Shown: positions 31,745-41,244, counted from the first letter of the stretch. The stretch: DNA of 64,000 nucleotides from Mucilaginibacter xinganensis (GCF_002257585.1 NZ_CP022743.1:3782001-3846000), one strand, 5' to 3'. The notes: generated from the sequence alone by a model not told the origin. Program-made: numbers and translations.

Positions 31745-31920
31745 TTTAATTCCCCTGTCTCAGCAGGGTATGTCGAAGAGGATCCTCGTTATGGTTTGCA
31801 GATTTTTTTGTCACGGGATAAATTTCTGTCGCATACCGGGCAGGCGGCACACGATCCCTTTTAGGAGACCTGCGGGGCAAAAAATACAGCAAGCATTCTG
31901 CCTGCGAAACCAACCCAATT
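31745..31920. repeat. Dispersed repeat, longest copy
   Basis: Longest copy of the family also seen at 8041, 29250 and 33105. Read on the minus strand a frame runs VSQAECLLYFLPRRSP, then RYATEIYPVTKKSANHNEDP, which shows up broken in the other copies (RYSIAIYPI; DATEIYNMPRNSANHN). It lies upstream of the gene at 31948 and is not itself a supported gene. Confidence 0.6.
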
Positions 31921-31947
31921 ATACTGCTGATTTTTTTATATTTGAGC

Positions 31948-32472
31948 ATGAAGACAATTTTACGCACCGGCCTTATCGTGCTGCTTATGCTTGTTATAAA
32001 AACGGGTGCATCGGCGCAGGTTATTATTGATGAAACTAATTTAATAACGCGCCTTTCCGGGCTCAATTCGCTAACTATTGCCGACGCCGGAAAATACTTT
32101 ACCGACCACAATTATTCCCAATTCAGCAAGCAGACCATTCAGCAGCCTACCTATTCCATGGATCTGTATAAATACAAAACTAAGGATCAAACCGACAGCT
32201 ATATATTGAGCGCAATTGGTGGCCAGGTTGCAAGCGCAGGCCGGATCACCTACAGCGAAGACGAATTCCAGCTAGCGGTGAAAACCGTAAAAGACATGGA
32301 TTATGTGCCCGGCGAAGCCGCTGCCCCCGAATCAGGCAAAACCATTTATGCAAAAGGCAACATGCGTTTCATAATACAAAAGAAAGCCGCAGCAAATGGC
32401 AATATCTTTTATGTAATGTCCCTAAGCGATATTTTAAAGACGGGGCAGCTGGCAGCAGGAGCAAAAAAATAG
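31948..32472 (+). CDS. Secreted hypothetical protein
   Basis: 174 aa from ATG 31948 (a TTG at 31942 is in frame). Signal peptide KTILRTGLIVLLMLVIKTGASAQ. The body is repeat-free, mixed alpha/beta (DLYKYKTKDQTDSYILSAIGGQVASAGRITYSEDEF). I do not recognise a family. It ends 104 bp before the convergent DoxX gene. Confidence 0.7.
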   Translation: MKTILRTGLIVLLMLVIKTGASAQVIIDETNLITRLSGLNSLTIADAGKYFTDHNYSQFSKQTIQQPTYSMDLYKYKTKDQTDSYILSAIGGQVASAGRITYSEDEFQLAVKTVKDMDYVPGEAAAPESGKTIYAKGNMRFIIQKKAAANGNIFYVMSLSDILKTGQLAAGAKK

Positions 32473-32518
32473 ATTGTGAAAGACTATCGACTAAATCAAA
32501 AAAACACAACAGCCACCC

Positions 32519-32560
32519 CCGGTATAAGTTTAGCGCATCGTAACTTAAACCAGATTTAAT
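32519..32560. repeat. Small intergenic repeat shared with 20.7 kb
   Basis: CCCCCGGT, AAGTTTAGC, GCATCGTAACTTAAACC match 20693-20728 with small indels. Confidence 0.45.
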
Positions 32561-32576
32561 TCCCGCTGAGGCTTGG

Positions 32577-33020
32577 TCATTTATTATTTGGCAAATATGC
32601 GTCAAGGCTCCAGCGATAACTACCAATGCCGGAAAGCACTAATCCTGCGCCTGTAAATACAAATACAGGGTAGTTAAACGGCGCCCCGATTCCCAAAAAT
32701 ATCGCCATACACAAGCCAAAACACAGGGTAAGAATAGCTGCGCCTAATGCGATTTGTTTGATCTTAAAACCTGCTACCAGGCAGACGCCAAACACTGCCT
32801 CTGACAGCGTAGCAACCAGTCCCATGATGTTTGCAATTGGCCGGCCGGCAAACGGGAGCAATGTGTTTGTATAATCAATAAAGTGCTTCCAGTCGCCCCA
32901 TGATACGCCGGGCGAACCGTTGGGCCCCATCATACCTAACCTGTCCATCACCGGAAGTATAAATCCGATACCCAGGGCTAATCTTAAAACCAATTGGGCA
33001 ATCCCAGAGGCGTTTTTCAT
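32577..33020 (-). CDS. DoxX-like membrane protein
   Basis: 147 aa with four hydrophobic helices: QLVLRLALGIGFILPVMDRL, a region around IANIMGLVATLSEAVFGVCLVAGF, ALGAAILTLCFGLCMAIFLGI and FVFTGAGLVLSGIG. DoxX/SURF4-like; possibly a quinol or redox-associated membrane subunit. Stands alone. Confidence 0.8.
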   Translation of the reverse strand: MKNASGIAQLVLRLALGIGFILPVMDRLGMMGPNGSPGVSWGDWKHFIDYTNTLLPFAGRPIANIMGLVATLSEAVFGVCLVAGFKIKQIALGAAILTLCFGLCMAIFLGIGAPFNYPVFVFTGAGLVLSGIGSYRWSLDAYLPNNK

Positions 33021-33104
33021 ACTATCAATTCTTTTTAAGTTAAGGTAAATTTGCGGGCCATATCTGCAAAAGCACCCTCAAATATAATTCATAAGGTGGA
33101 TAAT

Positions 33105-33240
33105 TTTCAACTGCTTACTGTTGAAAGATCTCCGGGTATTTAATTGTGGTTTGCGGAATTTCTTGGCATGTTATAAATTTCTGTCGCATCCCTGGTAAAC
33201 GGCGCAGGTTCCACCGGTAATGTTTACAAAAAATGAAGCT
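33105..33240. repeat. Dispersed repeat copy joined to a gene-end fragment
   Basis: The centre (TGGTTTGCGGAATTTCTT, ATAAATTTCTGTCGCAT) matches 31787-31835. The left edge (GCTTACTGTTGAAAGATCTCC) matches the 3' end of the GH78-like gene at 35269-35292, so the minus strand ends in the same KYPEIFQQ stop. 33021-33385 has no supported gene. Confidence 0.55.
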
Positions 33241-33385
33241 AACGCCATGGTCAAAAGTCTTGTGCGTTTCTGAACAATCATAAAAGAAATAACAAAGTTC
33301 AATTTCAAAATAAAATTCATTTTTTGTCATTTTTAAAACGCTCATTCGTAAATTTATTCGCCTTTCCTAAGGTTAGTATAACATT

Positions 33386-35218
33386 ATGTCAAAAAGAATT
33401 GATACTTCTTTACAAAAAAATAAGGATGGGGTGGGCGGCTCAGAACCAACCAATGAGCGTGGAAAAGCTAAGAAATACGACTTGCAATACCGTGTGCTGT
33501 TTGACAAGAGCCCGTTGCCAATGCTTATATATGAGTTATCCAGCTATAAAATACTTGACGTAAATGAAATAGCCATTTTACATTATGGATATAGCAGGGC
33601 CGAATTTTTAAGCATGACCATACATGATTATAGGCCAAAAAAAGATATTGAAGAGATTAATAAGATACTTAAAGAGCTTGTTGATAAAGATAGGGCATAC
33701 CAGTTTGGGGTGTATGAGCATTTGAAAAAAGATAACACGATTATTAAAGCCGAGGTTTCGGGCTACGCAATCAATTATGCCGGCAAGGACTGCATGATGG
33801 TTGTGTGTAACGATGTTACCGAAAAGGAAGCTGGTTTACAGAAGATAAAAGATAACGAACAAAAGCTGTTACATAGCCAACAGCAGTTGTCTCTTATCTA
33901 TAACAATGTTAAAGATGTAATTTTTGTGATTAGCGTCGAAGCAGACGATCGTTTTAAATTTATGTCTGTCAATAAAGCGTTTACTGATATCACAGGTATT
34001 CAGGAAAGCGAAGTTACAGGAAAATATATTGAATATATTATTCCCGAACCATCGTTAACCCTAGCGGTGTCTAAGTATAAACAAGCAATAAGTAGTAAAG
34101 AAAAGGTTACATGGACCGAAACTACATCATACCCTACAGGCACTAAAATTGGGGAAGTAACTGTTACACCCATTTTAAACCAATATGATAATTGTGTACA
34201 GTTGATAGGGTCGGTTCATGATATTACCGAATTGAAAAATGAAGAACGGCAGCTAAAATTGTTGGAATCGGTAATTACCAATACCAACGATTCGGTTTTG
34301 ATAACCGAAGCTGAGCCAGTTGATGAGCCGGGGCCACGTATCATATACGTGAATAACGCATTTACTAAAATGACAGGATATACAGCCACCGAGGTTGTGG
34401 GTAAATCGCCAAGAATTCTGCAGGGGCCAAAAAGTGATCGGGCTGAGCTGGCCCGGCTTGGCGAGGCGATGCGTAAATGGCAATCGTGCGAGATCACAAT
34501 TATCAATTATAAAAAGAGTGGTGAGGAATTTTGGATAAATATTTCTGTTACACCCATAGCAAACGAAAACGGGTGGTTTACCCAGTGGATTGCTATTGAG
34601 CGGGATGTTACAGAACAAAAATTAGCAGAACAAAAATTAACCAGCTCTTACAAAGAAAGAAATGACATACTGGAAAGCATTGGCGATGGTTTTTTTGCGA
34701 TAGACAAAAATTGGGTAGTAAACTATTGGAATAAAAAGGCGGAAATTATTCTGAATAAGCCCCGCGAAGAAATTATTGGCCGGGACCTGAGAGAAATATA
34801 TCCCGATTTACCAGGACGGGCTACTTATGTGTATTACAAAAGGGCGTTTAGAGAAAAAACTGTACAATCATTTGAAACGTTAAGCCCGGCTGTAAACAGA
34901 TGGTTTGATGTAACGGTTTACCCATCTAAAAACGGCTTGTCGGTATATTTTAAGGACATTACCGAGCGGCTGATTCATTCCAAAGCTATAGAGGAGCAAA
35001 ATGAAAAATTAAGGGCAGTAGCATGGAAGCAATCGCACCTAGCGCGGCCTCATGTTGCTAATATATTGGGGTTAATGAATGTTTTAAAAAATGAAGTATT
35101 AACCGAGTCGGAAAAAGATGAGCTGTTAAATTATTTGCTAACTGCGGCTATTAAGTTAGATGCCATAATATTAGAGATCGTTGAAAATGCTGAGGAAATA
35201 AAGCCTAAGCAGTTATGA
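33386..35218 (+). CDS. Multi-PAS signalling protein with kinase DHp-like tail, no ATPase domain
   Basis: 610 aa. About four PAS domains can be read: residues ~30-145 (LFDKSPLPMLIYELSSYKILDVNE), ~155-275, ~285-415 (ILQGPKSDRAEL and GEEFWINISVTPI, LOV/PAS-like), ~425-535 (ILESIGDGFFAIDKNWVVNYWN). The C terminus, AVAWKQSHLARPHVANILGLMNVL, looks like a histidine-kinase H box but no HATPase follows and the gene ends. It may pair with a separate ATPase or act as a sensor/scaffold. No Cys for a flavin LOV site is obvious. Confidence 0.85.
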   Translation: MSKRIDTSLQKNKDGVGGSEPTNERGKAKKYDLQYRVLFDKSPLPMLIYELSSYKILDVNEIAILHYGYSRAEFLSMTIHDYRPKKDIEEINKILKELVDKDRAYQFGVYEHLKKDNTIIKAEVSGYAINYAGKDCMMVVCNDVTEKEAGLQKIKDNEQKLLHSQQQLSLIYNNVKDVIFVISVEADDRFKFMSVNKAFTDITGIQESEVTGKYIEYIIPEPSLTLAVSKYKQAISSKEKVTWTETTSYPTGTKIGEVTVTPILNQYDNCVQLIGSVHDITELKNEERQLKLLESVITNTNDSVLITEAEPVDEPGPRIIYVNNAFTKMTGYTATEVVGKSPRILQGPKSDRAELARLGEAMRKWQSCEITIINYKKSGEEFWINISVTPIANENGWFTQWIAIERDVTEQKLAEQKLTSSYKERNDILESIGDGFFAIDKNWVVNYWNKKAEIILNKPREEIIGRDLREIYPDLPGRATYVYYKRAFREKTVQSFETLSPAVNRWFDVTVYPSKNGLSVYFKDITERLIHSKAIEEQNEKLRAVAWKQSHLARPHVANILGLMNVLKNEVLTESEKDELLNYLLTAAIKLDAIILEIVENAEEIKPKQL

Positions 35219-35273
35219 TGAAATGATAGTCAGCAAAGCCGTATAAATTTACACGTTCTTACAGTTCAGCCGC

Positions 35274-36926
35274 TTACTGCTGAAAAATCTCCGGATATTT
35301 CCTGATGAAGTACACCGGTGTACAACTCCAGGCGTGGCAATAACTGTTAACCGGGAAAAAGTTATAGGGGGATTTAAACTCGTCGGCTGGATCATACACT
35401 TCCCAAAACGCATCCGCACCTTTTTTTACCATGCCACCCCAATAGTCAATTAGCGCTGCTTTTGCTTCGGCTTTTAAACCGCTTTCAATCAGCGCCGCAA
35501 TATAATAATGGTACATATAGGGCGCTCCGGGACGCACCGCGTCTATAAAGGTTGGTAATACTTTTAAAGCCTTTTGCGCCTCAGCTTTCGATGCTACGCC
35601 GCTCAGGATCATCCACGCTTGTCCGCCGTAGGATACTTGCCTGTTTGGGCCACTCACAAACAGCCCGGTTGCTTTGTCGTACAGGTTTTTATGGGCAGCT
35701 TCCTTTAATTTTTTTGCCATCGCAGGAATCTCTGCCACCTCATTTTCCTTACCCAATAATTTGGCCAACGCATAAGTTTGGTTAAGGGTGTAAATAGTGA
35801 TGCCCTGTAACGGCGCCTGTTTATCCAGCCCGTCCTTCCAGTCAAAAAACACCCACCACTCCTTTCCGGCTTTTACATAGTCCATCATGCCATCGGCACC
35901 GGCGTACATTTTGGCAATGTCGAGCTGTTTTTTAGCGACTGGCCACAGGTCGAGCCCGGTCTGTTTGTCGCCGGTTGCGGCAACATATTCCTTAAGGGCC
36001 ACATTGAACAGGAAGCAATAATCCAATAAGTGAGTTTTTTGCGGATGCGGTTCGGGCAGTTCAAATACATCGGCGTTAAGGATGCCGTCTTCGTTGGACA
36101 GGCCGGCCAATAAATACAAACAGCGCTTTGTCAGCCCATCGTTTTTAAAGGAATACAAGTTAGCCAGCGACTCCAAATACGTGTCGCCAATCCATAAGCG
36201 GCGGTCGCGCTTGGGGCCGTCCTCATAAACGGTTTGCATGCACTCTTTAAGTGTGGCCAGGCCAACGCGGTCAATATCTTTTATGATGGGCGAGGTTGTT
36301 GCTGACAGCTCCGGCGGCGTTGCCGTAGCCGAGGTATATGCCTTAAATTGCAGATCTGTAAACCCCAACCCGTAACCGCCCGAGCCCAGCCATTCGATCT
36401 TTACATACCTGAACGCTACCCTCCGTTGAATAGTGATGGTTGCCGGCAAAACTGAAACAGTAACCGTTTCATCCTGCAGCCAGGCGCGGCTTAAGCCACC
36501 GGGATACGGGTCGAAAGGAGTCGCCAGTTCAGCAGGCACCTCGCCGAATGTGAGCTTTAAGCGCAGCGGCGCATCCATATCGCCCTGCAGGGTTTTTAGG
36601 GTAAAAGTACAGTAGCCCGTCAGGTGCTCGCCAAAATCGACTATCATGCCGGTGTTTTTTTGACTAATGGGCGTGTTGTAAAATTGTTCAACACCTCCCG
36701 CAGGCACCATTTTCCAGCCTTGGAATGCTGCGGCATCCTTTTCCAGCTTAACCATGCCGGCGGGATGTTTGATGGTTTCCGTTAATACCGGCTTATATCG
36801 CGCTGCCTTTTTGAGCCAGGATTGCCGTTGAGCTGCGTAAATGTCCTGGGCATTTGTTTGCGTGGCAAGGGCGATAAAGCCGGTTAATAGCAGGGATGTG
36901 TAAATGCGGGATCTGGTTAATGTCAT
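35274..36926 (-). CDS. GH78-like alpha-L-rhamnosidase-type glycosidase
   Basis: 550 aa from ATG 36926 with a signal peptide (SRIYTSLLLTGFIALATQTNAQ); a longer frame to 37004 is less likely. The (alpha/alpha)6 barrel signatures are YEDGPKRDRRLWIGDTYLE (about residues 245-263), the acidic pair at FWEVYDPADEF and the C-terminal SYCHAWSCTPVYFIRKYPEIFQQ. A short N-terminal jelly-roll precedes the barrel. Likely hydrolyses rhamnosyl or related alpha-linked sugars in the periplasm. Confidence 0.85.
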   Translation of the reverse strand: MTLTRSRIYTSLLLTGFIALATQTNAQDIYAAQRQSWLKKAARYKPVLTETIKHPAGMVKLEKDAAAFQGWKMVPAGGVEQFYNTPISQKNTGMIVDFGEHLTGYCTFTLKTLQGDMDAPLRLKLTFGEVPAELATPFDPYPGGLSRAWLQDETVTVSVLPATITIQRRVAFRYVKIEWLGSGGYGLGFTDLQFKAYTSATATPPELSATTSPIIKDIDRVGLATLKECMQTVYEDGPKRDRRLWIGDTYLESLANLYSFKNDGLTKRCLYLLAGLSNEDGILNADVFELPEPHPQKTHLLDYCFLFNVALKEYVAATGDKQTGLDLWPVAKKQLDIAKMYAGADGMMDYVKAGKEWWVFFDWKDGLDKQAPLQGITIYTLNQTYALAKLLGKENEVAEIPAMAKKLKEAAHKNLYDKATGLFVSGPNRQVSYGGQAWMILSGVASKAEAQKALKVLPTFIDAVRPGAPYMYHYYIAALIESGLKAEAKAALIDYWGGMVKKGADAFWEVYDPADEFKSPYNFFPVNSYCHAWSCTPVYFIRKYPEIFQQ

Positions 36927-37328
36927 GAGGTTGATGTGTATTGGTGGCTGGCAAGGCAATATACGAAGATTTGGGGTTGAGGCAGGTTGTTTTTGCAGCG
37001 CCAAACTTCATTTATTAGTGTCAAACGTACAATTTTAGTTAAACGACTACAGTTTAGTCCATTAAACTAAGCATAGTCATTTTTAAATATAGCTTACATT
37101 TTTCACCCAATTATAAATTATATTTTGTTTAAATTAAATTATTCCCTTAAAGAATACGTCCTGATATCAACCAGCAGGCGTTGTGACAGCAAAAGGGGAC
37201 GTGTAAACCCAGATGTAAATAGGATTGGCAACAACTGTAAATTCAATGAAGGCACCCGCTTTGTAATGGATAGGATTCACCAGGAGGCTAAACCTTCAAA
37301 AATTCACCGTTCTTTAAATCATTAAATC
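36927..37328. promoter_or_regulatory. Divergent control region with TTTAGT/TTAAAC repeats
   Basis: Between two divergent genes, around 37034-37069, TTAGTTAAAC, AGTTTAGTCCATTAAACT and AACTAA form overlapping short inverted repeats. They may be operators for either gene. No gene is supported; a small frame at 37125-37325 has no other evidence. Confidence 0.4.
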
Positions 37329-38213
37329 ATGAGTAAAAATCGCCATTTAATTGAAAACAGCATCCAGGGATTTCATGCCCGGAGCAATTTTAAAGTACTG
37401 GTTCCCGTTTGTTCTATCGTATTGCTGCTTTTTGTGCTTACAACAGCGTGTAATAAAGAAAGTTCAAACCCTTCGCCCGATGTGTCGTTATCGGCAAACC
37501 AGGCATTAAGCGCAACCGCAGTTAATGCAAGCAGCTCCATTAGTCCGGCACCGTTAAACCTCAGAACTGCCGGTAATTTTACCATATTAAGTGAAACGGG
37601 GATCTCCACTACCGGGGTTACGGCCATTAAAGGCGATATTGGCGTGAGCCCCATATCCTCAACGGCCATAACCGGATTTGGACTGGTAATGGATGCCACT
37701 AACCAGTTCTCTGCAACACCTATTGTAACCGGGAAAGTTTACGGGCCCAACTACGCGCCACCTACCCCTTCAAAAATGACCACAGCTGTTAGTGATATGA
37801 AAACCGCATTTACTACAGCAAATGGTTTGATCTTCCCTGCACCTATTGTTCAAAAGTATGCAGGAAACATCAGCGGCCAGACTTTACATCCGGGGTTGTA
37901 TAAATGGAGCACAGGCGTTTTAATAACCAACGTAGGCGTTGTATTAAGCGGCGGACCAAATGATGTGTGGGTGTTCCAGATTGCGCAAAACCTTACGGTT
38001 AATAACGGTGCTACTATTACCTTAAAGGGCGGTGCACAAGCTAAAAATATCTTTTGGGTAGTGTCAGGTAAAGCTACGCTCGGAACAACTGTTAATTTCA
38101 GCGGCAATATCCTGAGTAAAACGCTGATCTCGCTCAATACGGGCGCTAAAGTTACCGGCAAATTATTGGCGCAAACAGCAGTTACATTAATTGCTAATAC
38201 TGTTCACCCTTAA
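37329..38213 (+). CDS. DUF3494 ice-binding-family lipoprotein
   Basis: 294 aa with a lipobox FVLTTACNKE. After a Ser/Ala-rich linker, the DUF3494 domain (residues about 80-294) shows FTILSETGISTTGVTAIKGDIGVSPI, the conserved LHPGLYKWSTGVLI and VWVFQIAQNLTVNNGATITLKGGAQAKNIFWVVSG, and NFSGNILSKTLISLNTGAKVTGKLLAQ. This is the type I ice-binding/adhesion beta-helix. In soil bacteria many members have unproven ice activity. Surface display is likely. Confidence 0.88.
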   Translation: MSKNRHLIENSIQGFHARSNFKVLVPVCSIVLLLFVLTTACNKESSNPSPDVSLSANQALSATAVNASSSISPAPLNLRTAGNFTILSETGISTTGVTAIKGDIGVSPISSTAITGFGLVMDATNQFSATPIVTGKVYGPNYAPPTPSKMTTAVSDMKTAFTTANGLIFPAPIVQKYAGNISGQTLHPGLYKWSTGVLITNVGVVLSGGPNDVWVFQIAQNLTVNNGATITLKGGAQAKNIFWVVSGKATLGTTVNFSGNILSKTLISLNTGAKVTGKLLAQTAVTLIANTVHP

Positions 38214-38250
38214 TCATATTTCGGGGTATTATACCAGGAAGGATCTTAAA

Positions 38251-38289
38251 CAAAAAACGCCGTGAAATATTATTTCGCGGCGTTTTTTG
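38251..38289 (+). terminator. Strong Rho-independent terminator
   Basis: 18-bp stem (CAAAAAACGCCG.GAAAT with its complement, one G-T pair) with a very short loop and a T run, 37 bp after the ice-binding gene. Confidence 0.9.
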
Positions 38290-38493
38290 TTTATGTGTAT
38301 ATAATGTTAAGCTTTTTAGCCCTCCTTGTGCGCAGCAAAGGGACGGCAGGTCCAGCGAAGCGTCGACCGGGTGAGTAAATCTGCGCGCGATGTTCACGCA
38401 ACCGGCTTAACATAACGACTCGGAATGTGCCAAACACCCAATCATTGCGCATATCCAGCCCATATTGCGGCATTTTCCCTTACCTTTACCCGC

Positions 38494-39510
38494 ATGTCAG
38501 CATCACCTGTAAAAGTCCTTTTCTTTTCGGCAAAGCCTTATGATATCGCCTCGTTTAACCAGCATAATGCCAGTTATGGCTTTGAGCTGGAGTACTTGGA
38601 AACACACCTCGGCCCGCACATTGTTAATGCGGTTGACCAGGGTACCTTTGCAGTTTGTGTGTTTGTAAACGACAAGCTGACAACCGAAGTAATAGCAATA
38701 TTGGCAGCCAAAGGTGCAAAGGTAATTGCATTGCGCTGTGCCGGGTTTAATAATGTACAGCTGGAAGCGGCAAAAAAGTACGGGATAACGGTGTGCCGCG
38801 TGCCGGCGTATTCGCCCGAAGCGGTGGCAGAACATGCGGTAGCTATGCTGTTAACGCTCGTCCGCAAAACCCACAAAGCCTATAACCGGGTAAGGGAACA
38901 AAACTTTTCGCTCAACGGACTTTTAGGTTTTAACCTGCATGGAAAAACAGTGGGGGTTATAGGTACCGGGCGAATCGGGAAGGCCTTCTGTAAAATTATG
39001 CTGGGCTTTGGGTGCAAAGTACTGGCATTCGACCTGTTTAAGGATGAGGAAATGGTTGCTGCCGGTGTACAATATACCACCTTTGACGATGTGCTGCGGC
39101 AGGCAGATATCCTATCGCTGCATTGCCCGCTTACACCCGATAACCGTTATTTGATTAACCAGGACAGCCTCGGCAAAATGAAACAGGGAGCCACTTTGAT
39201 TAACACCAGCCGGGGAGCGCTGATTGATACTCACGCTGTTATCGGAGCTTTAAAAACGGGCCGACTGGCTAACCTTGGCATCGATGTTTACGAGCAGGAG
39301 GAACGCTTGTTTTTTAAAGACCTTTCAGGAAGTATCATTGAAGACGACACCATACAGCGGCTGCTGAGTTTCCCAAATGTGCTGGTTACCGGCCACCAGG
39401 CCTTTTTTACCGAAGATGCGCTGTCGCAGATTGCCGAAACAACACTGGCCAGCATTCATAAATTAAGCAAAGGGCTAACACCTGACGACGCGCTGATTGT
39501 ACAAATTTAA
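38494..39510 (+). CDS. ldhA: D-lactate dehydrogenase (2-hydroxyacid dehydrogenase)
   Basis: 338 aa from ATG 38494 (MSASPVKVLFFSAKPYD); the frame to 38425 has no support. The NAD motif is VIGTGRIGKAF (about residues 150-160), INTSRGALID has the substrate Arg nearby, and catalytic Glu and His are in the ...VYEQEERLFF and VTGHQAFFT segments. The N-terminal KPYDIASFN and LRCAGFNNVQLEAAKKYGITVCRVPAYSP pattern matches LdhA rather than glycerate enzymes. Reduces pyruvate to D-lactate. Confidence 0.9.
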   Translation: MSASPVKVLFFSAKPYDIASFNQHNASYGFELEYLETHLGPHIVNAVDQGTFAVCVFVNDKLTTEVIAILAAKGAKVIALRCAGFNNVQLEAAKKYGITVCRVPAYSPEAVAEHAVAMLLTLVRKTHKAYNRVREQNFSLNGLLGFNLHGKTVGVIGTGRIGKAFCKIMLGFGCKVLAFDLFKDEEMVAAGVQYTTFDDVLRQADILSLHCPLTPDNRYLINQDSLGKMKQGATLINTSRGALIDTHAVIGALKTGRLANLGIDVYEQEERLFFKDLSGSIIEDDTIQRLLSFPNVLVTGHQAFFTEDALSQIAETTLASIHKLSKGLTPDDALIVQI

Positions 39511-39603
39511 TTGGCGATGCCGCCCGGCAAAGCAGAGCAGTTTTTTATTTAGAGACAAGCAGAATGGTTGTTGTGTTTTAGGATATGCGGATGATTGATT
39601 TTA

Positions 39604-40671
39604 TCAGAACTTATTTTTACCGTTATGCAAATTAGCGGGAATTTCAGATGTTATAATAACGCCAAACTCCTTATCGGTAACACCATAATCTTTTATTAAC
39701 TGCTGCTTTGTTATTATCTGTAACCCTTTAAAAATTGTATTGTTAATTGCTGCAAGGTCGCCTTCATAGTTTTCTTTCAGTACCCTTTTGTTAAGTATGT
39801 ACTGGATATGTACATCACTTTCAACGGTAGGTACAAGTTTGCCATATTGATCTGATTTCGACTTAAAATAATTCCAGTACTTATTTTTGGCGAAGTCTTT
39901 GGTTTCGATATAGATGAGCCCGTTTTTTGCTGCTGGTCCCATTCTTTTTATCGCACTTGAATCTTTATATACGGTAACCGAAGCAATTTCCTCAGGCCTG
40001 TAATTCTGTAATACGTGTTTATTAACTCTTACGCTATCAATAAAAAAAACCGGGTCGGTAGCACTCTCTTCAAAAACAATTTCCGGCATGTCTTTTTTAA
40101 GGCTGTAGCACGACATCATTAAATCAACCGCCTGAACAGGCTTGTTCATATAATAAGCCTCATCAATTGGGAATTGTGGCTTTTTATTTGGATCGATTTT
40201 AACATAAAAAGAAATGGTATCATTTGAGAAATTCCAGTACCCGGAACAACCCCTTGATCCCCATTTATCTTTAAGTTGAGGATATAATTTTATTAAATCT
40301 TTTAAAAGCAGGTTGCTTAAATCAATAACTTGCCCATCGGGCAAACGCCCTTTAAATTGCCTGGTTAACCTGATCTTGCTCACGTAGTTTGATTCCTGGT
40401 CTTTTTGAAAGATAAGGCCGGGTTGTTTGCCAGAACTATAACCAGTGCCGGCTACATATCGTGAATCCTGCCCATAGCAACCTTTGGCAAGGTCCATTTC
40501 CTCCACGTCAACTTGTTTTAAATCGGTGTTTGCCTGTTTTAGATCTGACAGTGTAGTTTTACAAAGGCAGAAACCGTTAATGGTTATTTTTTTTGCCAGC
40601 GTATCCGGGATTTGTGCTTTTGCAAGTGTAGGCAATAATAATATGGTGATAAGGAGGGTTTTCAAGTTCAT
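39604..40671 (-). CDS. Secreted protein with free-standing plug-like domain
   Basis: 355 aa with signal peptide MNLKTLLITILLLPTLAKAQ. The middle region (FFIDSVRVNKHVLQNYRPEEIASVTVYKDSSAIKRMGPAAKNGLIYIETK) copies the TonB-receptor plug pattern (IESITVLKD..A..YG..G.NGVI.I.TK) but there is no barrel and no SusC-like length. Several Cys pairs occur in the first half. The role is unknown; a soluble partner or decoy for a transporter is possible. Confidence 0.7.
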   Translation of the reverse strand: MNLKTLLITILLLPTLAKAQIPDTLAKKITINGFCLCKTTLSDLKQANTDLKQVDVEEMDLAKGCYGQDSRYVAGTGYSSGKQPGLIFQKDQESNYVSKIRLTRQFKGRLPDGQVIDLSNLLLKDLIKLYPQLKDKWGSRGCSGYWNFSNDTISFYVKIDPNKKPQFPIDEAYYMNKPVQAVDLMMSCYSLKKDMPEIVFEESATDPVFFIDSVRVNKHVLQNYRPEEIASVTVYKDSSAIKRMGPAAKNGLIYIETKDFAKNKYWNYFKSKSDQYGKLVPTVESDVHIQYILNKRVLKENYEGDLAAINNTIFKGLQIITKQQLIKDYGVTDKEFGVIITSEIPANLHNGKNKF

Positions 40672-40701
40672 TGTGCTAATTTATAACCTTTATCATACAT
40701 A

Positions 40702-41244
40702 TTATATTTCCCCCAACGAATTCCAAATCAGCTGCAGTGCCTTCTGACGTAAGCTCTCATCGCCTTTTACCATATCAATTACCAGCTGTTGTTTCCGCTT
40801 CAGGTATTTCTTTGCGTGTTCGCGGTCATATTGCATTACCCAGTCAATATTGTATATCAGGTCGCAATATTTAACGGTTTGCGCGGCCGGGCTGATCGTC
40901 GCCAGCCGTGCAGCTTCGCGTTCTTTGCGTTCCTTTTTGCCCAAACCTGGATAGGCAGCGGCTGTAAAAAAATCTGTGAGTTCCTGTACGCAGGCGGCAA
41001 TATGGCCGGCTTCGCTATCCGCGTATCCAAAGCCAATCAGCGTTGCAATTAATTCCCCCGGCGTAATAGCGAGATCTTCAAAAATATCATGACAAAGGCC
41101 GATCTCGTAGCCCAGGTTAGTAGCCTTTCCGGCTTGTTCAGCCACGAACTGTAAATGGATGAAATAGGGTTTGTATGTGCTTTTTAGTAACCTGCCCTCA
41201 TATTTCTTCTTCACCCAATGGGTTAATTGTTCGGCAGGCGTCAT
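40702..41244 (-). CDS. HD-domain phosphohydrolase-like protein
   Basis: 180 aa. HD signature LCHDIFED (about residues 49-56) and a conserved C-terminal KYCDLIYNIDWV. It resembles the HD half of RelA/SpoT-type hydrolases. It is the last gene of a three-gene minus-strand operon; its start overlaps the DUF1543 stop by 4 bp (ATGA). Confidence 0.85.
   Translation of the reverse strand: MTPAEQLTHWVKKKYEGRLLKSTYKPYFIHLQFVAEQAGKATNLGYEIGLCHDIFEDLAITPGELIATLIGFGYADSEAGHIAACVQELTDFFTAAAYPGLGKKERKEREAARLATISPAAQTVKYCDLIYNIDWVMQYDREHAKKYLKRKQQLVIDMVKGDESLRQKALQLIWNSLGEI

Noticed and set aside
31746..32111. Minus-strand reading frame of 121 codons
   Set aside because: It is the dispersed repeat plus the antisense of the secreted gene at 31948.
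33115..33345. Minus-strand reading frame of 76 codons
   Set aside because: Composed of repeat and a duplicated gene end.
37125..37325. 66-codon frame upstream of the ice-binding gene
   Set aside because: No signal peptide or family; the region looks like a promoter/leader.
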